Source: Methanobacteriota archaeon (lineage in GTDB: Archaea > Halobacteriota > Methanosarcinia > Methanosarcinales > Methanosarcinaceae). Taken from it: 5,185 nucleotides of DNA. The notes under the pieces are model-generated. The model worked only from the letters and a program-made list of their open reading frames with translations. It made no database searches and was not told the DNA's origin. A program made the position numbers and the translations under genes. The stretch is taken from the NCBI GenBank assembly GCA_030837265.1, contig JAUPKV010000689.1, positions 1 through 5,185 on the forward strand, read 5' to 3'. Every line of letters begins with the position of its first letter. Position 1 is the first letter of the stretch. Below, piece after piece: positions 1 through 4,471 of the stretch.

Positions 1-11
1 GTTAAGCGATT

Positions 12-324
12 ATGACAACGAACACGACTATTGAAGTGGATACAAAATACCAGGGAAATACTAGGGGAGCTATGTTTTTGTGAACGGTCTCAATATGTAT
101 TACGAGATCGCGACACTGGCCTACCTCTGATTATCCTTCACAGCATATTGTCAGCAATTGATACTCTTTCTAAAAGTTACTGCCATCTTTACCAGGACAT
201 GGAAGCTCATCTTTATTGAGTATCAGGTCTATTGCAAAATTATGTGTCGGTCGTGGATTATTCCGATTGGCTCATTCCGCCGATTACAAAATTTCTTGAT
301 GCGCCCATGTCAAATGATAGATGA
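12..324 (+). pseudogene. Decayed alpha/beta hydrolase remnant
   Basis: No intact reading frame exists here, but hydrolase-like pieces appear in order in changing frames. An ATG at 12 opens a short leader (frame of 12). Around 71-109 another frame reads YVFVNGLNMYYEI, the usual start of this hydrolase group. About 115-165 a third frame reads TGLPLIILHSILSAIDT, matching the first strand and the oxyanion-hole HG region, with HG now HS. From 161 to 250 the second frame resumes with LKVTAIFTRTWKLIFIEYQ, where TR..KLI.IE.Q is typical. From about 252 the third frame gives DWLIPPITKFLDAPM and a stop at 322-324, a typical C-terminus. Everything between, roughly 180 residues including the GxSxG nucleophile elbow and the acid/His region, is missing. 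It is certainly non-functional. The family match is from memory of consensus sequences, not a search. Confidence 0.75.
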
Positions 325-350
325 TCATACAAAAGGATAACATGCCAGAG

Positions 351-375
351 GAAAAGTAATTTTCAAAATTTTTTT
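351..375 (+). terminator. Possible T-run terminator after the pseudogene
   Basis: A weak 5-bp AT-rich stem (gaaaa at 351-355, ttttc at 360-364) is followed by seven consecutive T at 369-375. Archaeal termination depends mainly on T-runs, so this could be the ancestral terminator of the hydrolase gene that ends at 324. The stem itself is too weak to weigh much. Confidence 0.35.
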
Positions 376-389
376 CAACATCAGTAAGC

Positions 390-400
390 TACCTAAGGTA
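390..400. promoter_or_regulatory. 11-bp palindrome upstream of the TATA box
   Basis: TACCT-A-AGGTA is a perfect 5+1+5 palindrome lying about 30 bp upstream of the TATA-like box at 431 and 64 bp upstream of the methyltransferase start. The position would suit an operator or activator site. A palindrome this short can arise by chance, so a regulatory role is inference. Confidence 0.2.
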
Positions 401-430
401 TTTGTGACTATTTCATGCAGACTTGCCATC

Positions 431-439
431 TTATATATA
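431..439 (+). promoter_or_regulatory. TATA box of the S4/FtsJ methyltransferase gene
   Basis: TTATATATA matches the archaeal TATA consensus. Its centre lies about 28 bp before the ATG at 464. Archaeal transcription normally starts about 25 bp downstream of the box centre, which puts the 5' end near 460 and leaves only a few bases of leader. No Shine-Dalgarno sequence is seen just before the ATG, which also fits a leaderless transcript. There is no clear purine-rich BRE upstream. Confidence 0.55.
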
Positions 440-463
440 GAGGCTCTGCCGATACAATGCTCC

Positions 464-1147
464 ATGAGACTGGACGCATACCTTGTAGACATGGGATATT
501 TCAAGTCGAGGGGGAGGGCGAAGAGTGCAGTTCTTGCCGGAAATGTTAAGGTCAACGGTACACCGGTAACTAAAGTCTCCAGAGATGTATCTACTGATGA
601 TGTAATTGAGGTCACTGAAGGTCTGGATCAGCCTCAGGGTTATTTCAAGCTTAAGCTTGTGCAAGAGGAAACTAGCATTCTTAAGCCAGGAGACAGAGTC
701 CTTGACTTGGGGTCCAGTGCAGGCGGATTCCTTCTTTTTGCTTCCGAGATTGCAGGCTACGTGAAAGGAATAGAATTCAGCCGGGACTTCAGAAGCGAAC
801 TTGGAAAAATAGCTTTTGAAAGGGAAAACGTTGAAGTAATGTTTGGAGATATTTTCACCGTACCCCTTAATTTAATCTCGGAAAGACCTGTTGATGTAAT
901 TCTTTCTGACATGACTCTGGAGCCTGAAGATTCGATTAAAGCTCTTTCGAGAGTACTGCCTCTGCTGAAAGAAGGAGGAAAATTACTTCAGGTAATAAAA
1001 ATCCCAAAAAAGAAAAATCCCAAACCCATCCTGAGCAAAATCGAGAACCTTGGACTAGAGGTTCAGCAAGTTATCGGTTCGGAGAAGCAGGAGATCTATG
1101 TAGTTGCAAGAAAGCCCTTACCTGAGTTAAAGACCAATGAGTTTTGA
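464..1147 (+). CDS. TlyA-like S4-domain RNA methyltransferase (FtsJ/RrmJ fold)
   Basis: Encodes a 227-residue protein. Residues 1-60 form an S4 RNA-binding domain (MRLDAYLVDMGYFKSRGRAK, then GNVKVNG). A class I SAM-dependent methyltransferase of the FtsJ type follows: motif I DLGSSAGGF at 81-89, LSDMT at 147-151, VIKIPKKK at 177-184, and EIYVVARK near the C-terminus. Candidate K-D-K-E catalytic residues are K62 or K64, D149, K179 and E210, the tetrad of 2'-O-ribose methyltransferases. TlyA proteins methylate rRNA riboses, so a cytoplasmic rRNA or other RNA substrate is likely but not provable here. The frame stays open upstream to a GTG at 404, but ATG 464 is preferred because it begins exactly at the S4 domain and sits correctly below the TATA box. 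The protein is shorter than the roughly 270 residues of bacterial TlyA because the linker between domains is compact. It appears monocistronic, with a decayed hydrolase upstream. Confidence 0.9.
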   Translation: MRLDAYLVDMGYFKSRGRAKSAVLAGNVKVNGTPVTKVSRDVSTDDVIEVTEGLDQPQGYFKLKLVQEETSILKPGDRVLDLGSSAGGFLLFASEIAGYVKGIEFSRDFRSELGKIAFERENVEVMFGDIFTVPLNLISERPVDVILSDMTLEPEDSIKALSRVLPLLKEGGKLLQVIKIPKKKNPKPILSKIENLGLEVQQVIGSEKQEIYVVARKPLPELKTNEF

Positions 1148-1242
1148 AAAAAAACAAAGTAGTATCAGCATTGAGAAAGATGAGGGTTAATGAAGTGAAA
1201 GATGGCTTTGTAGAAATCTTCTCTAATTTACAATGTAAATAA
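1144..1242 (+). other. Unrecognised 32-codon reading frame overlapping the methyltransferase stop
   Basis: A TTG at 1144 overlaps the preceding TGA stop (TTGA) and opens 32 codons ending at TAA 1240-1242. The peptide begins with Lys/Asn-rich residues and contains RKMRVNEVKDGF then VEIFSNLQ, a fairly protein-like composition. An internal ATG at 1180 would give a 20-residue version. I recognise no family. It may be a translationally coupled small protein, a remnant of a larger gene, or chance. There is no ribosome binding site beyond the stop-codon overlap. Confidence 0.2.
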
Positions 1243-1243
1243 C

Positions 1244-1330
1244 TCAATTGCTGAAGTATAACTCCAGACCTTCATTAAAGGTATCTTGAACATCTTGAGT
1301 AAGGATTTTTACAAGGTCTTTACTCTTCAC
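1244..1330 (-). other. Unrecognised 28-codon reading frame, possible gene fragment
   Basis: On the minus strand a GTG at 1330-1328 opens a 28-codon frame ending at TGA (1244-1246). The peptide contains KSKDLVKILTQDVQD and ends NEGLELYFSN, a plausible amphipathic helix that could be the N-terminal remnant of a larger protein such as a transposase. That identity is a guess. No ribosome binding site or continuation past the stop is apparent. Recorded only because its composition looks coding. Confidence 0.18.
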
Positions 1331-1340
1331 TTTGACACAT

Positions 1341-1379
1341 TAATATGCATAAACCGGAACTAGTTAGATAATAAATATG
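1341..1379 (+). promoter_or_regulatory. Candidate promoter region of the DUF2119 gene
   Basis: Two AT-rich TATA-like elements precede the ATG at 1405: TAATATGCATAAA (1341-1353) and ATAAATATG (1371-1379). The second is spaced so that transcription would start near 1400, giving an almost leaderless mRNA. The first would give a leader of about 30 bases. No good Shine-Dalgarno sequence precedes the ATG. Neither box is a perfect match, so the choice is open. Confidence 0.35.
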
Positions 1380-1404
1380 TACAATTACTTAAATTTAACA
1401 ACGG

Positions 1405-1983
1405 ATGAAAATCTACGGCAATGAAAAGCCAATCCGTCTATTTGTTGCAGGTCTACATGGGGAGGAGTGGAAAGATACTACCGGAATCCTTGAAAGCATC
1501 AGGCCTCCGAAAACTGGCACTCTTGCCCTAATCCCTCTTGTAAACAATGGTAAGTACATCTCAACCCTTGAGACAAACTACTATCCCAAAGCAGGTAAAA
1601 AAATCATTGAAGCCATCGAAATGTTAAAACCTGAAATTTACGTCGAATTACATTCTTATGCCGGAGAAAATCTTGAAAAACTCACCGGAAAGGATAGATT
1701 CGACAGGATAGGCGTGCCTGCATACAGCGTTTTAAAAGAAGGAGTTCTCCTTGGCTCTGTTTCCCCCTTTATTCGGAAAAAGTATTTTTCTAAAGAGGCT
1801 CTCTGTCTTTCTTTTGAAATCCAGAAAGGAGATCTAAAGTCAAGAAAATTAACAGCTCTGATACTTGATATTCTAAAAGAGATTCAATCCAGGGACGAGT
1901 TCATTGAATACCTGAAAAAGGAATTTCCTGCACAGGCCAATAAAGCTATTGCCGACTACCGGCGCTTCTACGGAGAAACATAG
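1405..1983 (+). CDS. DUF2119 family protein, predicted AstE/aspartoacylase-like zinc hydrolase
   Basis: Encodes 192 residues and matches, from memory, the archaeal DUF2119 family (COG4073), which has no assigned function. The pattern resembles the M14-like succinylglutamate desuccinylase/aspartoacylase fold. VAGLHGEEW at 14-22 gives an HxxE pair (H18, E21), NNGKY at 47-51 lies in the substrate-binding region, ELHSY at 81-85 offers the third zinc ligand H83, and SFEIQKGD at 136-143 places a Glu (E138) where the family has its catalytic Glu. At 192 residues it is a minimal version compared with about 300 for aspartoacylases. No signal peptide or membrane segment is present, so it is probably cytoplasmic. 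ATG 1405 starts just before the first beta strand. The zinc-hydrolase assignment is inference from motif order and the substrate is unknown. The next gene converges on it. Confidence 0.88.
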   Translation: MKIYGNEKPIRLFVAGLHGEEWKDTTGILESIRPPKTGTLALIPLVNNGKYISTLETNYYPKAGKKIIEAIEMLKPEIYVELHSYAGENLEKLTGKDRFDRIGVPAYSVLKEGVLLGSVSPFIRKKYFSKEALCLSFEIQKGDLKSRKLTALILDILKEIQSRDEFIEYLKKEFPAQANKAIADYRRFYGET

Positions 1984-2085
1984 TCAATGGCTCAGTTCCA
2001 TAAACCGGTAATGAACATATAATTGAAAATCACTAATGTTCGGATTCTAGGCTATGTCAAGAAATCATGTTTGGGTTAGGTCAAG

Positions 2086-2107
2086 AGGGATTCTATTAAT
2101 CATCCCT
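2086..2107. terminator. Weak hairpin between convergent genes
   Basis: AGGGAT (2086-2091) and ATCCCT (2102-2107) form a 6-bp stem with a 10-base loop in the 188-bp space between the convergent DUF2119 and zinc-ribbon genes. It could serve either strand, but no T-run follows on either side, so a terminator role is weakly supported. The rest of 1984-2171 shows no gene; a short coding-like stretch around 2036-2080 is broken by a stop. Confidence 0.2.
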
Positions 2108-2171
2108 TAACCGCAAATGTTACAGAGATGAAAGTTGCGCTTGTGCCTCATTTCTTTCATGTCTTTCCTAT

Positions 2172-3152
2172 TTACCCGTATCTAAGCAAAGCCTGAATTT
2201 CGGAATCGGTTTTCAGGACATTGTTTTGTTTTTCTTGCAGCCTTTCTTCCTGAACTTCCAGGTTTATTTTGATTGCAGTCTGTTCGGAATTGCTCGCGCT
2301 GTTATATTTGTCTATGAGTTTATTGTAATATGCCCGCTCGTTCTCATAATCTTTAATCTGCCTCTTCCAGTTACTATAAAGTTCGAGGAAGCTTCTATAA
2401 TTCTTGGGATTACTGAAGGTCAATCCATGGTAGTAATTGCCATCTTCTTCATTATATACAATATATCCTCCTGTACATTCGACAGCCAGCCAGTACCCTG
2501 GGGAAACTTCAGCTAGAACCCAAGCATGAGTTAAATTATCAATAATATCGGAGTTCAGTAGGCCAGTATCCTGGCACGTGTAATTGTAAGTCTCAATTTT
2601 CCCGGGATTTCCTGATTCCTGGCTTTTATGGACAGGTTTTCCCCCCTCTATCCCGCTTGTGCTTTTCTTTTCAAAATCTCCGGCTGCTATTCTTGCGTTA
2701 ACTCCTTTTGCCTTTAACATATTCCAGATATCTTGAGCCATATCATCGCAGTCATAAATATCGTCTTCTGAATAAGTGTGACTTTTGTAATACTCAGCTG
2801 CTATTTGTTCACAGGTCTGGATGTTTCTTTCCATCTGAACCTTATTCTGTACATCTGAGCTATTTCCATAAAAATACTGATCGGGAATAAGAACAAAAAT
2901 CGAGCTAACAATGAATAAGCATCCAAAAAAACAAATAAAGACTAGAATCCACGTGTCTTTTGGAAAAAAATATCGGACCGACTTTTTTTGCAGGTCTAAG
3001 GAATTCACTTTTTTTGAAGAAGTAGATTCTGTGAAGGCAGACATTTGGGATCCATATTCTTCAGTCTCGAGTTTTGTTTTAAGTTTGGCTCCACAACCTG
3101 AGCAAAAAACGTCTTCAGTATCCACTTTTAGTCCGCAGTTACTGCAGTACAT
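2172..3152 (-). CDS. Zinc-ribbon, single-TM protein with extracytoplasmic transglutaminase-like domain
   Basis: Encodes 326 residues from the ATG at 3152. That start is chosen because it immediately precedes the zinc ribbon and follows a G-rich Shine-Dalgarno-like sequence; an ATG seven codons upstream (3173) has none. Residues 3-20 form a zinc ribbon with C3/C6 and C17/C20. A polar linker follows, then one hydrophobic helix at about 67-90. The rest is probably outside the cell: candidate glycosylation sequons lie at N97, N190 and N206. Transglutaminase-like motifs appear in order: DCDDMA (C135), a following LKAKGVNAR, HAWVLAEV (H209), and AVECTGG (E225) where the family usually has Asp. Residues about 260-322 are charged and helical, likely coiled coil. 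Such domains act as proteases, peptidoglycan- or glycan-linked amidases or cross-linkers; the activity here is unknown. It is transcribed alone, convergent with DUF2119. Confidence 0.88.
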   Translation of the reverse strand: MYCSNCGLKVDTEDVFCSGCGAKLKTKLETEEYGSQMSAFTESTSSKKVNSLDLQKKSVRYFFPKDTWILVFICFFGCLFIVSSIFVLIPDQYFYGNSSDVQNKVQMERNIQTCEQIAAEYYKSHTYSEDDIYDCDDMAQDIWNMLKAKGVNARIAAGDFEKKSTSGIEGGKPVHKSQESGNPGKIETYNYTCQDTGLLNSDIIDNLTHAWVLAEVSPGYWLAVECTGGYIVYNEEDGNYYHGLTFSNPKNYRSFLELYSNWKRQIKDYENERAYYNKLIDKYNSASNSEQTAIKINLEVQEERLQEKQNNVLKTDSEIQALLRYG

Positions 3153-3155
3153 CTT

Positions 3156-3164
3156 CCACCCCCC
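3156..3164 (-). promoter_or_regulatory. Shine-Dalgarno-like site fixing the zinc-ribbon gene start
   Basis: Read on the minus strand the sequence is GGGGGGTGGAAG followed directly by the ATG at 3152. GGGGGTGG resembles the GGAGGTGA ribosome binding consensus with about 3 bases of spacing, somewhat short. It lies inside the alternative N-terminus from 3173 and favours the shorter protein. Confidence 0.5.
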
Positions 3165-3214
3165 ATTACCCATAATGCTTTGAATAATTAAGTATCAGTC
3201 TCTGGAAGATTTTC

Positions 3215-3250
3215 ACATAAATATAAAGCTTGATTTAATCCATATATAAG
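3215..3250 (-). promoter_or_regulatory. TATA boxes upstream of the zinc-ribbon gene
   Basis: On the minus strand CTTATATATG (3241-3250) and CTTTATATTTATG (3215-3227) both fit archaeal TATA boxes. They predict transcription starts near 3220 and 3197, giving leaders of roughly 70 or 45 bases before the ATG at 3152. Unlike the methyltransferase gene, this gene would have a true leader and a ribosome binding site. Confidence 0.45.
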
Positions 3251-3353
3251 TGACTTAGTTTAACAATAGTTCAATCATAAAACATGTTAGCCACAAAATA
3301 GTCTTTTTAATATTATTTATAAAAAAGAGATTTAAGGGAAAAGTGTAAAATCG

Positions 3354-3567
3354 CATCTCACAAGAAGTAATCATGAAGCTGATTCCAATAAGCAAGAGTT
3401 AATATGGAAACTAAAGAAATAGGGGTTGTTTAGACTAAAATCATGATGAAAATAAGAATCTAGATAACGGTTGTTTATGTCAATAGACAAGAAAAATGGA
3501 TGCAGGTAGAATTACCTGCAAAAGGATTAAAAGTGTTTAGACAACATTAATTCTGTTTTGTGAGATG
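3354..3567. repeat. 10-bp inverted repeat bracketing 214 bp (MITE-like layout)
   Basis: CATCTCACAA at 3354-3363 is matched by its exact reverse complement TTGTGAGATG at 3558-3567. Both lie in non-coding DNA, and the second is 6 bases beyond the stop of the coiled-coil gene. The span and lack of coding capacity resemble a small miniature element with short terminal repeats. Flanking bases show no target-site duplication and the similarity does not extend cleanly inward, so it could also be coincidence or a long-range RNA pairing. Confidence 0.25.
3492..3520 (-). terminator. Hairpin terminator of the serB/coiled-coil transcript
   Basis: TGCAGGTA (3501-3508) pairs perfectly with TACCTGCA (3513-3520) around a 4-base loop, an 8-bp stem. 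Read on the minus strand the stem is followed after four bases by a run of five T (3496-3492). It lies about 54 bases beyond the stop codon of the coiled-coil gene, the right place and orientation for termination or 3'-end processing of that transcript. Confidence 0.5.
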
Positions 3568-3573
3568 AATTAA

Positions 3574-4431
3574 TTAGACTAAGCCCGATCTCTGAAGGGT
3601 CATCAGGTCCTCTGTAGTAAGCTTTGCTCCGCCCTTGAATTTTTCGAAGATGGACTTTGCATCTTTCTGGAGTTCGGATTTGACAACACGGGATTTTCCA
3701 TCTTTGTCTTTTTTCTTGAGTTTGAAAATTTCTTTGTCAAGATCTCTTATTTCCTTCTGAGCATTGATGAAAATCTTGTGCTGTTCGTCAGCTGCTTCCT
3801 GGGATTTTACAAATTCCCTGTGCGCTATATCAGACTCGGCCCTGGTCCTATCAGCTTCCTTGAAGGCGGTGATCATCTTCTCATGATGTTCCTGAGCCTG
3901 CCTAGCATATTCTGCCATGTAGTTATGAAATTCGGAGGCTTCATCCCTTATCTTCTGGGCTTCATCCAAAATATCCTTCAGTTCAAGGTTACTTTCAAGC
4001 TGTACTTTTTTGGCCTGATACTGCTTTTGAAGCTGAGTGATCTTGCCAACGAGCTCCCTTTCCTTGCTTGTGCTCAGGACTTCAGTCTGCTGTGTGAATT
4101 CAAGGCGATCTATATCTTTTCTCAGGGCTTTGATAGAAGGTCCGCCCAGGTTATTCTGTTTCCTGATGGTATCTGCCTTTGCAAATAATTCATTTGCCCT
4201 TGCATTTGTCTCATCGCGTTTATTCTTGCATTCACTGACCTTCTCATTTATTTCGTCCCTGAGGACTTTTAATTCCTGAGCTTCATTGATAAGGTCTTTT
4301 GTCTTCTTGTTCAATTCATTGCGCTTTGCAGCGAGAGCACTGGCTTCTGTATTTAAAACGTTTCTTTTTTCTTTTGATTCTTCAGAAATGTCTTTCAGAT
4401 CTGATCTTTTTTTCTGCAATTCTTTTAGCAT
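3574..4431 (-). CDS. Archaeal coiled-coil protein (COG1340-type)
   Basis: Encodes 285 residues, nearly all charged helix rich in Lys, Glu, Asp and Gln, with no signal peptide, membrane segment or proline-rich region. It resembles the widespread archaeal coiled-coil family grouped in COG1340 (haloarchaeal relatives are called DUF7121), whose function is unknown. Three parts can be seen. Residues 1-92 are a coiled coil with a repeating KR-x-x-L-N unit (R9, R23, R37, R58, R72). A glycine break NNLGGPS at 93-99 precedes a conserved-looking segment around 110-128 (LEFTQQTEVLS). A second coiled coil (about 130-240) carries regularly spaced histidines. The tail from 271, LTTEDLMTLQRSGLV, is a conserved C-terminal signature. 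The break suggests the two coils may fold back on each other. It lies 40 bp after serB on the same strand, so it is probably cotranscribed, but no serine-related role is implied by its sequence. Confidence 0.9.
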   Translation of the reverse strand: MLKELQKKRSDLKDISEESKEKRNVLNTEASALAAKRNELNKKTKDLINEAQELKVLRDEINEKVSECKNKRDETNARANELFAKADTIRKQNNLGGPSIKALRKDIDRLEFTQQTEVLSTSKERELVGKITQLQKQYQAKKVQLESNLELKDILDEAQKIRDEASEFHNYMAEYARQAQEHHEKMITAFKEADRTRAESDIAHREFVKSQEAADEQHKIFINAQKEIRDLDKEIFKLKKKDKDGKSRVVKSELQKDAKSIFEKFKGGAKLTTEDLMTLQRSGLV

Positions 4432-4442
4432 CTCTTATTGTG

Positions 4443-4448
4443 CCTCCC
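4443..4448 (-). promoter_or_regulatory. Ribosome binding site of the coiled-coil gene
   Basis: Minus-strand GGGAGG lies 11 bases before the ATG at 4431, a good Shine-Dalgarno core at slightly long spacing. It supports internal initiation within a serB-coiled-coil polycistronic mRNA. Confidence 0.45.
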
Positions 4449-4451
4449 GAT

Positions 4452-4467
4452 CCAGCAAAAAAGCTGG
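4452..4467 (-). other. Small intercistronic hairpin between serB and the coiled-coil gene
   Basis: CCAGC and GCTGG form a perfect 5-bp stem enclosing six identical bases (T on the transcript strand) in the 40-bp gap. It sits between the serB stop and the Shine-Dalgarno of the next gene and could be an RNA processing or stability element. It is short, and its T-run lies in the loop rather than after the stem, so it is not a convincing terminator. Confidence 0.25.
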
Positions 4468-4471
4468 CATT

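Larger units (their letters stand above)
3251..3573. other. Gene-free AT-rich intergenic stretch
   Basis: More than 300 bases between the zinc-ribbon promoter and the end of the coiled-coil gene hold no supported gene; open frames are under about 15 codons on the plus strand with no ribosome binding sites. The stretch contains a widely spaced 10-bp inverted repeat, a strong hairpin, two copies of GTTTAGAC (3428-3435 and 3535-3542), and an AT-rich TATA-like segment near 3306-3322. It could hide a small RNA or an old element, but I cannot show either. Confidence 0.5.

Noticed and set aside
404..463. Upstream extension of the methyltransferase from GTG 404
   Set aside because: It would place the TATA box inside the coding region and add 20 residues before a complete S4 domain that begins at ATG 464.
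325..664. Minus-strand open frames across the methyltransferase 5' region
   Set aside because: They overlap the S4 domain coding sequence and promoter and show no protein family features.
2042..2095. Near-repeats (GGATTCTA twice; TATGTCAAG and TAGGTCAAG) downstream of DUF2119
   Set aside because: Short and imperfect, only two copies each, with no regular spacing; not enough for a repeat array or element.
2226..2516. Open frame on the plus strand inside the zinc-ribbon gene
   Set aside because: Antisense to a gene with clear domains; the hydrophobic peptide is a by-product of the opposite strand.
3497..3541. 14-codon frame starting at ATG 3497
   Set aside because: It runs through the perfect hairpin, has no ribosome binding site and no protein-like composition.
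3778..4279. Open frames on the plus strand opposite the coiled-coil gene
   Set aside because: Cys/Phe/Leu-rich translations typical of the antisense of a Lys/Glu-rich coiled coil; no ribosome binding sites or recognisable domains.
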